From assembly GCA_944326915.1 (NCBI GenBank), contig CALVFT010000006.1:1-64000 (forward strand): 64,000 bases of DNA, read 5' to 3'. Position numbers and translations under genes: made by a program. Source of the stretch: Candidatus Gastranaerophilales bacterium (GTDB taxonomy: Bacteria > Cyanobacteriota > Vampirovibrionia > Gastranaerophilales > Gastranaerophilaceae). The notes under the pieces are model-generated. The model worked only from the letters and a program-made list of their open reading frames with translations. It was not told where the DNA came from and did not search any database. Positions 44,284 through 53,478 of the stretch are shown one piece after another (position 1 is the first letter of the stretch; every line of letters begins with the position of its first letter).

Positions 44284-45492
44284 ATGAATGATAATAGAAA
44301 TTCAATTGAATACAAAGAATTGTATGCTCAGTACAGCTGGTTTAGAAAAACTTATCTACCGGTTGTACAGCAAGCGTGTGATGAATTTTTCCTACCTGGA
44401 TTCAAGTTTGAATTAGCCGGAATTAGTAAAAACATTAATACCCTAATGGATAAGGAAGCTTATTTTGTTACCAAAATCAGAATCGATAAGCAGCATGACA
44501 TGTTTTTCAGAATATCAGAAAGAGCAGTTGGTATAGTGCTTGATCGAACTTTGGGTAAATCTGGTAAGAGAATTAATTTGAATAAGCTTACTGATTTGGA
44601 AGCGAAGGTTATTACAGCTTTTAATGACTATATGTTTAATGCTACGTCTCAATTTTTATCCCCACCGCCTCCAACATTAAAAAGAACAAACTTTGATATT
44701 ATTCATCTTACTTTTTTGTTGAAGGATATGGATGAAAATGAGGTAGCAAAATTTATAATATCATTACCGGCAGTTCTTTTAAAACCAGAGGAAGTAGTAT
44801 CAAGCGGAGATAAATTTAACTATTCTGATTTTAAAACAAGTCCGTTGAATGTTGTTGTAAAAGTAGGTTCTACAAAATTTACTTTGTATGATTTAAAACA
44901 CCTTGATGTAGATGACATAGTTGTCTTTGAAAATAGTGATGTAAAAAAGATGACAATGTCTTTCAAAGGATATGAAAAAACAATAAATTTAAACCCTAAT
45001 TTGGGTCTTGTTATGCCTGTAGATAACGAGGGAGGAGATAATATGAGTGGAAACTCTAGTGATAATCTTTGGGATAGTATTGAAGTCGAAATGGACGCTC
45101 AATTCGATTCAGTAAGAATTACTCTTGGAGAATTAAAAAGTATAGAAGAAGGTTTGGTGTTGGATTTGACATCAATATATGATAATAAAGTTACTCTTTC
45201 TGTTGAAAACAAGCCAATTGCAAGAGGAGAGCTTGTTATTATAAATGATAGATATGGTGTAAAAATAGATGAAGTTATAGCGCAAGGTGGTGCTAATAAC
45301 ACTTCAGCACAAGTTCAAAACGAAGAAGTTAGTGAGCAAACAATGGATTCGATTGAAGAATTTGAACAAAATGAAAATGAACCTCAGTTTGAAACTCCTG
45401 AAGAAGCTCAAGGTGAATTCCAAACTCAACAAGAAGGAGATGAGGATGAATTTGATTACAGTGATTTTGAACTAGAGGATGAGGATATTTAA
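44284..45492 (+). CDS. C-ring/SctQ-like protein with two SPOA domains
   Basis: 402 residues, first gene of the export operon. The N-terminal 180 residues resemble FliM/CheC-like middle domains (ISERAVGIVLDRTLGKSGKR). Two SPOA domains follow: about 185-246 (LNVVVKVGSTKFTLYDLKHL) and about 263-332 (DSIEVEMDAQFDSVRITLGE). The tail is acidic. Flagella usually use separate FliM and FliN; type III injectisome SctQ (YscQ) has two SPOA domains in one protein. A ribosome binding site and ATG inside the gene (45031-45045) would yield the second domain alone. Confidence 0.8.
   Translation: MNDNRNSIEYKELYAQYSWFRKTYLPVVQQACDEFFLPGFKFELAGISKNINTLMDKEAYFVTKIRIDKQHDMFFRISERAVGIVLDRTLGKSGKRINLNKLTDLEAKVITAFNDYMFNATSQFLSPPPPTLKRTNFDIIHLTFLLKDMDENEVAKFIISLPAVLLKPEEVVSSGDKFNYSDFKTSPLNVVVKVGSTKFTLYDLKHLDVDDIVVFENSDVKKMTMSFKGYEKTINLNPNLGLVMPVDNEGGDNMSGNSSDNLWDSIEVEMDAQFDSVRITLGELKSIEEGLVLDLTSIYDNKVTLSVENKPIARGELVIINDRYGVKIDEVIAQGGANNTSAQVQNEEVSEQTMDSIEEFEQNENEPQFETPEEAQGEFQTQQEGDEDEFDYSDFELEDEDI
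45031..45045 (+). promoter_or_regulatory. Internal ribosome binding site and start before the second SPOA domain
   Basis: GGAGGA (45031-45036), six bases, ATG at 45043. The ATG is in frame with the parent gene (codon 254) and would give a 149-residue product carrying SPOA2 and the acidic tail. SctQ and some FliM/N-like genes are known to make such a short form. Confidence 0.65.
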
Positions 45493-45540
45493 TAGTATAA
45501 AAATTGGATAAAAACTATTAAGACTTGATGGAGGGATAAG

Positions 45541-45909
45541 ATGAGCGGATATTTAATAAATTTTGTAGTTTATACAGCTGCAATGGTTGGATTAATTTTC
45601 TTTGCTTTGTTTGTGTATAAAAAAACTTCTGCAGGATTTGGAGCTAGTTCCAAGTCAAAATTTTTAAATGTAGAGGATTGTATTAGTCTTGCTCCTCGTA
45701 AAAATTTGTATGTGATTCGCGCAGGAAAAGAAAGATTTCTTGTTGCATCTGATGTGGATAGAACTTCTTTGATTTCAAAATTGGATGAAAATTCTTCTAT
45801 CCCGAAGCATATTGAACAAAAATCATCTGTTGATGATTTGCCTACAATTGTTGATTTCCCAAAAAAGAAAGAAACAACAGTTTTTCAAAATATCGTTAAT
45901 AGAATATAA
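45541..45909 (+). CDS. fliO: FliO-like export protein
   Basis: 122 residues. One N-terminal membrane helix (LINFVVYTAAMVGLIFFALF) is followed by a FliO/MopB-like soluble domain (CISLAPRKNLYVIRAGKERF, then LVASDVDRTSLISKL). FliO helps assembly of FliP in flagellar export gates and is normally not found in injectisomes. It lies 48 bases after the SPOA gene and 13 bases before fliP. Confidence 0.75.
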   Translation: MSGYLINFVVYTAAMVGLIFFALFVYKKTSAGFGASSKSKFLNVEDCISLAPRKNLYVIRAGKERFLVASDVDRTSLISKLDENSSIPKHIEQKSSVDDLPTIVDFPKKKETTVFQNIVNRI

Positions 45910-45922
45910 GGAAATAAAATAA

Positions 45923-46564
45923 ATGGATAGCGTTTTACATAATATGAATCCGGTACTACAAATGTTGATAGTGATGACAGTGTTCTCACTAATCCCTTTT
46001 GTATTTTGCTGTATGACAAGTTTTTTGAGGTTTGTCATAGTTTTTTCTATGCTAAAGACTGCAATGGGTACACAACAAGTACCTCCTTCTATTGTAATAA
46101 TAGGTCTAGCAATGATTTTGACTTTTTATACAATGGGTGGAACTTTTCAGAAAATGTATGAAATGGGTTCAGTTCCATACCAAAAGAATCAGAATATGAT
46201 AGAGGCGATAAATGAGGGATCTAAACCGTTAAAAGAGTTTATGATGAAACAGACAAGAGAGAGTGATTTGGCATTTTTTATTGAAATGACACAAAAAACT
46301 CCGCCTAAAAGTCCTGATGAGGTTACTGTATGGCAAGTGGCTCCGGCATTTATTATAAGTGAATTAAAAACATCTTTTGAAATAGGGTTTATTATATTTG
46401 TACCATTTATTGTACTTGACCTTGTTGTTGCAAATATATTACTTGCTTTAGGTATGTTTATGTTATCGCCTACGATTATTTCTTTACCGTTTAAGTTATT
46501 GATATTTATTGCAGTTGATGGTTGGGCGTTAATCGTTCAAGGACTGGTTACTAGTTACAATTAA
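45923..46564 (+). CDS. fliP: Export gate protein FliP/SctR
   Basis: 213 residues, shorter than most FliP (about 245). The first membrane helix begins within 15 residues; no cleavable signal of the usual flagellar type is seen. Signatures are SFLRFVIVFSMLKTAMGTQQVPPSI (split here: MLKTAMGTQQVPPS is conserved) and PAFIISELKTSFEIGFIIFV. It forms the core pore with FliQ and FliR in the inner membrane. Confidence 0.88.
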   Translation: MDSVLHNMNPVLQMLIVMTVFSLIPFVFCCMTSFLRFVIVFSMLKTAMGTQQVPPSIVIIGLAMILTFYTMGGTFQKMYEMGSVPYQKNQNMIEAINEGSKPLKEFMMKQTRESDLAFFIEMTQKTPPKSPDEVTVWQVAPAFIISELKTSFEIGFIIFVPFIVLDLVVANILLALGMFMLSPTIISLPFKLLIFIAVDGWALIVQGLVTSYN

Positions 46565-46586
46565 AATTATTGGAAAGGGTATATAA

Positions 46587-47075
46587 ATGGAAGCGTTAGT
46601 TGAATATTTAGCTAGAGGTTTTTTGTTAATGCTTGTAATATCGATGCCTTGTGTATTGGTTGCAGCCGGTATCGGTCTTGTTGTAGGTATTTTACAGGCC
46701 GTAACTCAGGTGCAAGAACAAACTATCGCTGCTGCTCCAAAAATTCTAGGAGTGTTTCTTGTGATTGTTATCGGTGGAATTGGATATATTAACCTGCTTA
46801 AAAACTTTTTCACTGATGGAATGGCGTTAGCTTTTAATGCTGTATCTAAAAATGATACTTACGTTCTTTCATCTGATTATTACATGTATACAACGCCTTT
46901 TGAACATGAAATGAATGACAAGTTTAAAAATCAACCAGGCATGAATGAGTTAATGAAAAATCCTGGTAAAGTACCTTTCATTGATAAAAATCAAAAAATG
47001 AAATATTTACCAAGCCCTAGAACTCCTATGCCAAAACCTGATTTCGTAGAAACAAATAAAATTTTAGGAAGATAA
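46587..47075 (+). CDS. fliQ: FliQ/SctS-like export protein with long C-terminal tail
   Basis: 162 residues, about twice the usual 88-90. Two membrane helices carry the family signature (GLVVGILQAVTQVQEQTIAA; PKILGVFLVIVIGGIGYI). The extra 75 residues at the C-terminus are soluble, rich in Tyr, Met, Pro and Lys, and end KPDFVETNKILGR. The TQVQEQT motif is closer to SctS than to most FliQ. A ribosome binding site (GGAAAGGG) precedes the ATG. Confidence 0.85.
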   Translation: MEALVEYLARGFLLMLVISMPCVLVAAGIGLVVGILQAVTQVQEQTIAAAPKILGVFLVIVIGGIGYINLLKNFFTDGMALAFNAVSKNDTYVLSSDYYMYTTPFEHEMNDKFKNQPGMNELMKNPGKVPFIDKNQKMKYLPSPRTPMPKPDFVETNKILGR

Positions 47076-47083
47076 AGTAGTAA

Positions 47084-47464
47084 ATGAAGAAGATTTTATT
47101 AACCTTTATAATGTTAATATTTCCATTGCGTGCATATGCTTTTGAAGATTATATGATCTTTTCTGATACTATTGTACGTGGTGTTGTTGTCGAAGATAAT
47201 AATATCGCTGATGTTTTGCCCGTCCAAACTATTGACAATAACAAACAAATTATTTTATTCAAGCCTAAAAAACAGGGGACGACTTTTGTAATCGTTAAAA
47301 TCGTTAATGGTGAAAGAAGAATTAAAGTAGATATTGATGAAAGCCATACTTGGTTTGAAAATATTGATGGTTTTGAATTTTTACCGTGTGATATCGCTCC
47401 TGAGTATGTTCAAGTTGATGGTGTGGATCTTATCCCTCCACCTGTGAGTAGAAAGGGAGAGTAG
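47084..47464 (+). CDS. Secreted protein with pilus/secretin N-terminal-type domain
   Basis: 126 residues. Signal peptide MKKILLTFIMLIFPLRAYA. The mature part (VRGVVVEDNNIADVLPVQTI, then KKQGTTFVIVKIVNGERRIK) matches the T2SS-T3SS pilus/secretin N-terminal domain (PF13629 type), found in CpaC-like and secretin N-terminal regions. Here it is a stand-alone gene between fliQ and fliR. It ends exactly one base before the TTG start of fliR, so translation is likely coupled. Confidence 0.65.
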   Translation: MKKILLTFIMLIFPLRAYAFEDYMIFSDTIVRGVVVEDNNIADVLPVQTIDNNKQIILFKPKKQGTTFVIVKIVNGERRIKVDIDESHTWFENIDGFEFLPCDIAPEYVQVDGVDLIPPPVSRKGE

Positions 47465-48244
47465 TTGGAAAATATAATTAATGAATTAATGAAAATGTTT
47501 CCTTTGATGAATACCTATTTGGCTGCAGGTATTCTGATATTTTCACGTCTACTTGGTTTTATAAGACTTGCACCTGTATTTAACAGAAAAGAAATTCCAG
47601 GGCTTGTGAAACTTAGTTTTGTACTTATGTTGACGATTGTTTTGACCGGTATAACCAAACCTAGTGTTAATGTAATACAAGATTCTTTTGCGCTTTCTAT
47701 ATTTTTAAATATAGTTGTAGGTGCGATGATTGGTTACGTTGCACAATTAATTTTGATTGCTGTAGAAGCAGGTGCAGATATGATCAATATGCAGATGGGA
47801 CTTTCTTCTGCTATGGTGTTGGATCCTACGACATCAAGTCAGGTGTCAATATTGGGTAAATGTTTTTCTCTTTTAGGTGTATTGATTTTTATTGAGCTTG
47901 GAGGAATTTATTGGTTAATTCAAGCTCTTATAAGAAGTATCACAATATTTCCTTTGGGGGCTACCTCTATTCCTTTAGATCAACTTGTAAATATGGATTA
48001 TTTGATAGAGTTGTCTTCAAATGTTTTGTATATGGGCCTGCAAATAGCTTCCCCTGTCCTTTTAGCTACATTAGGACAGGATATAATCCTAGGTGTAATT
48101 TCTAAGACTGCCCCTCAGGTAAATGTTTTTCAATTGAGTTTCTTATTCAAACCTGTTTTAGGTGCCGCAATTTTAGTTTGGATTATGCCTATGCTTATAA
48201 ATGTAATCAATGAATACTTCTTATCTTTTGCTCATATCATATAA
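47465..48244 (+). CDS. fliR: Export gate protein FliR/SctT
   Basis: 259 residues, TTG start immediately after the previous stop (GGGAG upstream). Several membrane helices; typical segments are LAAGILIFSRLLGFIRLAPVF and AGADMINMQMGLSSAMVLDP (the substrate-gate Met-rich loop). It is the third component of the FliPQR core. FlhA, FlhB and the ATPase are not within this window. Confidence 0.88.
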   Translation: MENIINELMKMFPLMNTYLAAGILIFSRLLGFIRLAPVFNRKEIPGLVKLSFVLMLTIVLTGITKPSVNVIQDSFALSIFLNIVVGAMIGYVAQLILIAVEAGADMINMQMGLSSAMVLDPTTSSQVSILGKCFSLLGVLIFIELGGIYWLIQALIRSITIFPLGATSIPLDQLVNMDYLIELSSNVLYMGLQIASPVLLATLGQDIILGVISKTAPQVNVFQLSFLFKPVLGAAILVWIMPMLINVINEYFLSFAHII

Positions 48245-48267
48245 AATGAAAAATCTAATATATTAAA

Positions 48268-48681
48268 CTATTTTTTGATTAAATGGAATTTTCTTAGTTT
48301 ATTTAGTTGTTCTATTGTTAAGTTATTGATTTCATTAGTTAAAGTTTGAAGCATATTTTGGTTACGATATTCTGTCAGAGCCATGTGAGAAGGGATATCA
48401 TTGAGAGATAAGGTATGATATGATAACACTTCTGAATAACTATTATCTCTTTTGCTTGTTAGTTTTGGAGCGTTTTCTCTTACACGATATCTTAGACCAT
48501 ATTCCAAAATTCGTTCTGGGATATTTTTTTTACGTCTTTTGTAATCTGTAATATGAATATCACAATCTTTTGCAAATTCTTGCAATGTTGGGGATTGTTC
48601 TATTACTTTTTTTACTTCTTTGTTTGCTATATTTGTGTATAAACTACCAAATGTCAAGTTATTGTTATTAATAATTCTCAT
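48268..48681 (-). CDS. Unknown protein with N-terminal TFGS motif
   Basis: 137 residues opening MRIINNNNLTFGS. The rest is soluble, basic and helical (EVKKVIEQSPTLQEFAKDCD; LTNEINNLTIEQLNKLRKFH). No signal peptide or domain recognised, and no obvious Shine-Dalgarno sequence. It is convergent with fliR (24-base gap). It shares the N-terminal pattern with five other proteins in the window. Confidence 0.55.
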   Translation of the reverse strand: MRIINNNNLTFGSLYTNIANKEVKKVIEQSPTLQEFAKDCDIHITDYKRRKKNIPERILEYGLRYRVRENAPKLTSKRDNSYSEVLSYHTLSLNDIPSHMALTEYRNQNMLQTLTNEINNLTIEQLNKLRKFHLIKK

Positions 48682-48716
48682 ATTGTGTATAAAACAAGTA
48701 AAAAATTTTTTTGTTA

Positions 48717-49841
48717 TTATGGTTTAAAATTCTTTACAAAATCGCCAATAGAGAATGCATCGATAGTGCCTACAACTATTTCAAAGTCAAGGTTTTCGTT
48801 TTGAATTTCTTCTTCAAGTTCATCTTTCATATGAGCAAGAAGTCCAGGTATTATAATTTTTCTAGTTTTAACTTTTTCAGCAAGTTTAAAATTCTTTAGA
48901 GTTTTAGCTACCATTTTGGCAGTGAATTTTTCTGCAGACCAAGCTGTAAGTACACTCATCCCATCAGCAGGAGTTACGATAAGATAAGACGGTACAGGAA
49001 GACTTTCAAGCTCATTTGCCACAGCAAAGAATGTCAATGCAAAGTTTGTTGTCAGGAATATTATAGAATTTTCATCAGGATTGTTAAATTCGTATACTTT
49101 GGATTCTACTTGCAGTGGTTTTTGTGGGTCTGTGAAAATATTTTGTCGCAGACTGATTAATGCGTTGAATAGATTTTCGTCAAAGTCTTCAAAAATTAGC
49201 ATATTTGCATATTTGCAAATATAGTATGAAGCCTTGGCACATAGTGAATATAAATCATTTGTGTGTTTAAAATATACGCATGTTGGAGATGAGTAGTTTT
49301 CATCTTTTTCAAGGACTGCTTTTTTTCTAATTTCTATTAATTTATTTGCTGTTGATTGAAAATTTTCATCAATTATTTCTACAAGTGGAAGATTTTTTAA
49401 ATCTTCATATTTGATGCAATTATCAAGTTTACCGTTTTGGGTTATAATTAGATCAATTTTTATATTTTCATTAATTTTATGAATTTCAAAATTTTTTATT
49501 TTTTCAAATTTTTCTTTCCAGTTTTTATCATTTAGGTTAACAATAACGGCAAGAGCTGTCTTGTTAATGAATGTTTTTTCATGTCTGTATAAAACATTTT
49601 CTCCGCCTATTTTAACCCCATTTATTTCAATAGTTTTTTGAGGCTGTTTTGAATGTTGTGCAAAAATATCTTTCAAATCGTCAGTTACATAATTACATTT
49701 TTCAATATCGATTTGATGTTTAGCGAGTTTTATTGCAAATGCCATACAGGTAGGACATCCACATTCTTTACAATTTGTATGTTCTGCTTTTTTTGCACCC
49801 GGAAGGTATTTGAATATTTGTAATCCTGATAATTCTGCCAT
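48717..49841 (-). CDS. Corrinoid iron-sulfur protein large subunit-like (AcsC/CdhE)
   Basis: 374 residues (AcsC is about 445). An N-terminal 4Fe-4S site has Cys24, 27, 32 and 49 in NCKECGCPTCMAFAIKLAKH. The C-terminal B12-binding half is clear (FLTTNFALTFFAVANELESL; LIVTPADGMSVLTAWSAEKF). The middle TIM-barrel part is shortened. In acetogens this subunit with AcsD carries the methyl group from methyl-tetrahydrofolate to acetyl-CoA synthase. It overlaps the partner gene by one base. Confidence 0.8.
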   Translation of the reverse strand: MAELSGLQIFKYLPGAKKAEHTNCKECGCPTCMAFAIKLAKHQIDIEKCNYVTDDLKDIFAQHSKQPQKTIEINGVKIGGENVLYRHEKTFINKTALAVIVNLNDKNWKEKFEKIKNFEIHKINENIKIDLIITQNGKLDNCIKYEDLKNLPLVEIIDENFQSTANKLIEIRKKAVLEKDENYSSPTCVYFKHTNDLYSLCAKASYYICKYANMLIFEDFDENLFNALISLRQNIFTDPQKPLQVESKVYEFNNPDENSIIFLTTNFALTFFAVANELESLPVPSYLIVTPADGMSVLTAWSAEKFTAKMVAKTLKNFKLAEKVKTRKIIIPGLLAHMKDELEEEIQNENLDFEIVVGTIDAFSIGDFVKNFKP

Positions 49842-50542
49842 TATAAATTTTCCATTACTTCTATTATATTTTTATCATTAATAACAATATAGTCTGCACC
49901 TGCAGCTTTTACAGCTGTTGCAGAAGCTATTTCTAAAAATGGTGCAAGGGTTTTATTTTTAGCTTCTTTTGTTTTTGCGGTTTCTTCTGCAACAAATGAT
50001 ATTATTGGAAGATTTAGATGTCTATCTCCTTTTATGCCTTCCAACTTGATTTTTTCCATAATGCTATATCCATATTCAAGTCCGTAGCCAAGACCTCCGA
50101 TATCAGTATCAATTAATATGTTAGCTAAATTTAAGCCCATATCAGAAGCTAAAATGTTCATTTCCTTGCAAAGGTTTATATCAATTGGAGTTCTTATTAC
50201 GAGTTTATGATCCCCTTTAATTATTGCAGGAACTATATTTTTGTATGTATTTTCATTTGCATGAGCTATAATACATTGAAACGGAAGTTGAGAAATAAGA
50301 GCAGGCAGGAGTTCTTTATCCATAGAATCATCGCCACAGCCTCTTACCATCAAAGGCTTTTTAATAAAGGGAAGAAGCCCTTTTAAAGTATTTATGGCTT
50401 CTTCGATATTTTCTATTTTACTAAACTTAAGTCCGATAAAATCACATTTAGTATTTTGATATTCTGTAAGAGTTTCTTTTTTGTTTTCTATTTCCATTAT
50501 CGGAATTTCAAGAATATATTTAGTATTAGCATTGACGTTCAT
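49841..50542 (-). CDS. Corrinoid iron-sulfur protein small subunit-like (AcsD/CdhD)
   Basis: 233 residues (AcsD is about 310). Conserved segments include [40 protein letters not shown] and [20 protein letters not shown], and near the end [22 protein letters not shown]-barrel fold is expected. It starts 17 bases inside the ftsH 3' end. No CODH, ACS or methyltransferase is present in this window. Confidence 0.78.
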   Translation of the reverse strand: MNVNANTKYILEIPIMEIENKKETLTEYQNTKCDFIGLKFSKIENIEEAINTLKGLLPFIKKPLMVRGCGDDSMDKELLPALISQLPFQCIIAHANENTYKNIVPAIIKGDHKLVIRTPIDINLCKEMNILASDMGLNLANILIDTDIGGLGYGLEYGYSIMEKIKLEGIKGDRHLNLPIISFVAEETAKTKEAKNKTLAPFLEIASATAVKAAGADYIVINDKNIIEVMENL

Positions 50543-52424
50543 TTTTTACTTTTTCCATTAATTCTTCGAATGTCTTTTCATCAATAGTTTCTTGGTCAAG
50601 TAGTGCTTTAGAAATATATTCAAGCATATCTCTATTTTCTGTTAATAATTGTTTTGCGATTTCATAACGTTCATCAACAATTTTTTTTACTTCTTTATCT
50701 ATTTCTGCAGCGATTTCATCTGAGAAATCATTGCTGTGCCCAAAATCGCGTCCCATGAAAATATGTTCTTGGCTTTTGCCGTATTGCATATGTCCCATTT
50801 TTTCGCTCATACCATATGTTGTTACCATGTTACGAGCTGTTTGAGTAACTTTTTCAAGGTCATTGCTTGCGCCTGTTGTTATGTTATCGGCACCATATAC
50901 AATTTCTTCTGCAACACGACCACCTAGTGTCATTGTAATTCTGTCAAGCAGTTGAGATTTTTTGTATGTAAGATGATCTTTTTCAGGTAAAGTCATTGTA
51001 ACCCCTAGTGCCATTCCTCGAGGAATAATAGAAACTTTATGAAGCGGATCTGTATTTTTTAGAAGTTTTGCAAGTAGAGCGTGACCTACTTCGTGATATG
51101 CAGTATTTTCTTTTTCTTCATCTGTAATAATTCTACTTTTCTTTTCAGGTCCTGCAATTACTTTATCAATTGCTTCTTCAAGATTTTCCATTGAAATATT
51201 TTTTCTGTCATAACGAGCTGCCAATAAAGCTGCTTCATTAAGTAAGTTTTGCAAATCTGCTCCGGTAAATCCCGGTGTACGTTTTGCAAGAGTTTTTAGA
51301 TCAACATCTTCTGCAAGTGGTTTATTTTTTGCATGAACTTTTAGAATTTGTTCTCTACCTAAGATATCAGGTCTGTTGATTACTATTTGTCTATCAAATC
51401 TTCCTGGTCTTAATAATGCATTATCTAAGATATCAGGTCTGTTTGTTGCTGCTATTACGATAATATTTACGTTTTCATCGAACCCGTCCATTTCAACAAG
51501 CAATTGGTTAAGAGTTTGTTCTCTTTCATCGTGGCCTCCACCCATACCGGCTCCACGTTGTCTACCAACAGCATCAATTTCATCTATGAAGATAATACAA
51601 GGTTGATGTTTTTTAGCTTGGTCAAATAAGTCCCTTACACGGCTTGCACCTACGCCGACAAACATTTCTACGAAGTCTGAACCGCTGATTGAGAAGAATG
51701 GTACACCTGCTTCTCCTGCTACTGCCTTTGCCATTAGAGTTTTACCTGTTCCTGGAGGGCCTACTAGAAGTACTCCTTTAGGAATTTTTGCTCCAAGTTT
51801 AATATATTTATCACCATTTTTTAGGAAGTCAACAATTTCTTCAAGTTCTTTCTTCTCTTCATCAATACCTGCAACGTCTTTGAAAGTTGTTTTTACTTTG
51901 CTGTCAAGAAGCATTTTGGCTTTACTTTTTCCAAATGACATAGCTTGTGAACCGCCAGCTTGAATACTTTTTGCCATTACAACAAGGAATATTATGAAGA
52001 GTAAAGGAAGCATCAATGAGCCTAGTATGCCTACTAACTGAGACGATTCTGAAGGCTTTTTAACAGTAATTTCTGCTTGTGATGCATCAAGTTTTTTCAT
52101 CAAATCAGGATCATTTGGTGTTAATACTTTATACTGTACTTGAGGAGCTTTTTTCTCTGCTATTCCAAAAGGGTTTTCAGGGGTTGGAGCTGTTGTTGTA
52201 GCTTTTGGCTTTTCAGCTTTTGGTTGTACTTTTGGGATAGCTATTAGAAAATCATCGGCTTTTTCAATTTTTTTAAATTCTCCTTTTTCAAGCTTTTGTA
52301 AAAAGTTTGAATATGATATCTCTGATGTTGATGTCGCAGGCCCTGCCATAATAACTGACGATGCAAAGATTAAGACAACTATTGCCAAAACTATATACAT
52401 TCCTGCAGATTGACTTTTGTTCAT
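50526..52424 (-). CDS. ftsH: ATP-dependent zinc metalloprotease FtsH
   Basis: 632 residues. Two membrane helices at about 7-27 and 138-158 flank a periplasmic region that has a Lys/Pro/Thr insertion ([20 protein letters not shown]). Walker A is GPPGTGKT, Walker [10 protein letters not shown], the pore motif FVGVG, and the zinc site HEVGH. It degrades membrane and short-lived proteins. The 3' end overlaps the AcsD-like gene by 17 bases. Confidence 0.95.
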   Translation of the reverse strand: MNKSQSAGMYIVLAIVVLIFASSVIMAGPATSTSEISYSNFLQKLEKGEFKKIEKADDFLIAIPKVQPKAEKPKATTTAPTPENPFGIAEKKAPQVQYKVLTPNDPDLMKKLDASQAEITVKKPSESSQLVGILGSLMLPLLFIIFLVVMAKSIQAGGSQAMSFGKSKAKMLLDSKVKTTFKDVAGIDEEKKELEEIVDFLKNGDKYIKLGAKIPKGVLLVGPPGTGKTLMAKAVAGEAGVPFFSISGSDFVEMFVGVGASRVRDLFDQAKKHQPCIIFIDEIDAVGRQRGAGMGGGHDEREQTLNQLLVEMDGFDENVNIIVIAATNRPDILDNALLRPGRFDRQIVINRPDILGREQILKVHAKNKPLAEDVDLKTLAKRTPGFTGADLQNLLNEAALLAARYDRKNISMENLEEAIDKVIAGPEKKSRIITDEEKENTAYHEVGHALLAKLLKNTDPLHKVSIIPRGMALGVTMTLPEKDHLTYKKSQLLDRITMTLGGRVAEEIVYGADNITTGASNDLEKVTQTARNMVTTYGMSEKMGHMQYGKSQEHIFMGRDFGHSNDFSDEIAAEIDKEVKKIVDERYEIAKQLLTENRDMLEYISKALLDQETIDEKTFEELMEKVKNERQC

Positions 52425-52524
52425 TATTTACCCTCTCTTCAAATATTTCCTATGGGCTTATTATAACTCAAAAACTTAAAAAATACTATATTATGTACCT
52501 TTTTGAACTTATTTAAATTTGATA

Positions 52525-52563
52525 AAAAATAAGGTATGACAATTCTTTGTCATACCTTATTTT
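52525..52563 (-). terminator. Terminator after the exbD gene
   Basis: Perfect 15-bp stem AATAAGGTATGACAA/TTGTCATACCTTATT, four-base loop, followed on the minus strand by T-rich DNA. Confidence 0.85.
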
Positions 52564-52577
52564 ATTTTGGAACTAAT

Positions 52578-52967
52578 TTACACTTCGTCAACTGAAATGC
52601 TTGTAACACCCGAATTTCTTGCGCAATCCATAACTTTTACCATTGCACCATGGCTAGAATCCGCATCTGTTTTAATTAACAATCCGTCAGGATAATTTTT
52701 CAAGTTAGCTTGAATTGCACTTTCTAATTTGTCAGAAGAAATTTCTTCTCCATCCATATAGAATTTATCATCTGCAGATACCATAACAGTCATGATTTTT
52801 GTTTCTTTGTTTTGTTGTTCTTGTGCAACATTTTCAGGTACTGTAAGATTCAATCCTTGTTGATCTAGCATTGGTGCTATAACCATCATTATGATTAACA
52901 GTACAAGAAAGATATCTGTCAGAGGTGTTATATTAATTTCATTAAATGTATCACGATTTCTACTCAT
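52578..52967 (-). CDS. exbD: ExbD/TolR-family protein (second copy)
   Basis: 129 residues from MSRNRDTFNEINITPLTDIF; AAGGA lies about nine bases upstream, and a TTG seven codons earlier is less likely. One membrane helix (FLVLLIIMMVIAPML) follows the conserved Asp of PLTDIF, which carries protons. The periplasmic domain ends in CARNSGVTSISVDEV. It should form a stator with ExbB and the first ExbD. Confidence 0.9.
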   Translation of the reverse strand: MSRNRDTFNEINITPLTDIFLVLLIIMMVIAPMLDQQGLNLTVPENVAQEQQNKETKIMTVMVSADDKFYMDGEEISSDKLESAIQANLKNYPDGLLIKTDADSSHGAMVKVMDCARNSGVTSISVDEV

Positions 52968-53007
52968 TTGTATTTTTCCTTTTTTCAACGGGATTGTCGA
53001 AAATCAA

Positions 53008-53463
53008 TTATGTGGCTGGAGATTCAGATTTTTTTAATTCTTTTTGCTCTTTTTTGCTAAGAGGTTCTCCGGCAACGATTAACTTTTTGTACTCAGCACT
53101 TTGCGCCGCGTTCATAATTTCCATTATTTTAGCACTTTTAACTCTTTCATCAGCCTTTACAACAAGTTCTGGTTTTTCTAATGAAGGTTTAAGTGCTGCA
53201 AGCTCATCTGCTAATTTTTCTTCAGTTGTTGGTGTGCCATTTAGGTATAATTTACCTTCTTTGGTAACTGCAACTGTGGCATTTTTTTGCTCTATCGAAA
53301 TCCCGCTGTTAATTTCAGGTACAGTAATTGAGCTGTCTGTTGATTGGAATGTCGGAGCGACAACCATCATAATAATTAACAGTACGAGAAAAATATCTGT
53401 AAGCGGTGTTATATTTATTTCTGTAAAAAGAGCTTCTTTGCCCTTATTTGTTTTCATTCCCAT
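53008..53463 (-). CDS. exbD: ExbD/TolR-family protein (first copy)
   Basis: 151 residues. The membrane anchor LTDIFLVLLIIMMVVAPTFQ has the same conserved Asp; the periplasmic domain is longer and ends in a Lys/Glu/Ser tail (SKKEQKELKKSESPA). It is nearly identical in the helix to the second copy but diverges afterwards, so the pair arose by duplication and then specialised. It lies 15 bases after exbB. Confidence 0.9.
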   Translation of the reverse strand: MGMKTNKGKEALFTEINITPLTDIFLVLLIIMMVVAPTFQSTDSSITVPEINSGISIEQKNATVAVTKEGKLYLNGTPTTEEKLADELAALKPSLEKPELVVKADERVKSAKIMEIMNAAQSAEYKKLIVAGEPLSKKEQKELKKSESPAT

Positions 53464-53478
53464 TGTTTAATCCCTTTT

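Noticed and set aside
44284-45492. Separate fliM and fliN genes with a frameshift
   Set aside because: The frame is continuous; the internal start explains the two-part layout without a frameshift.
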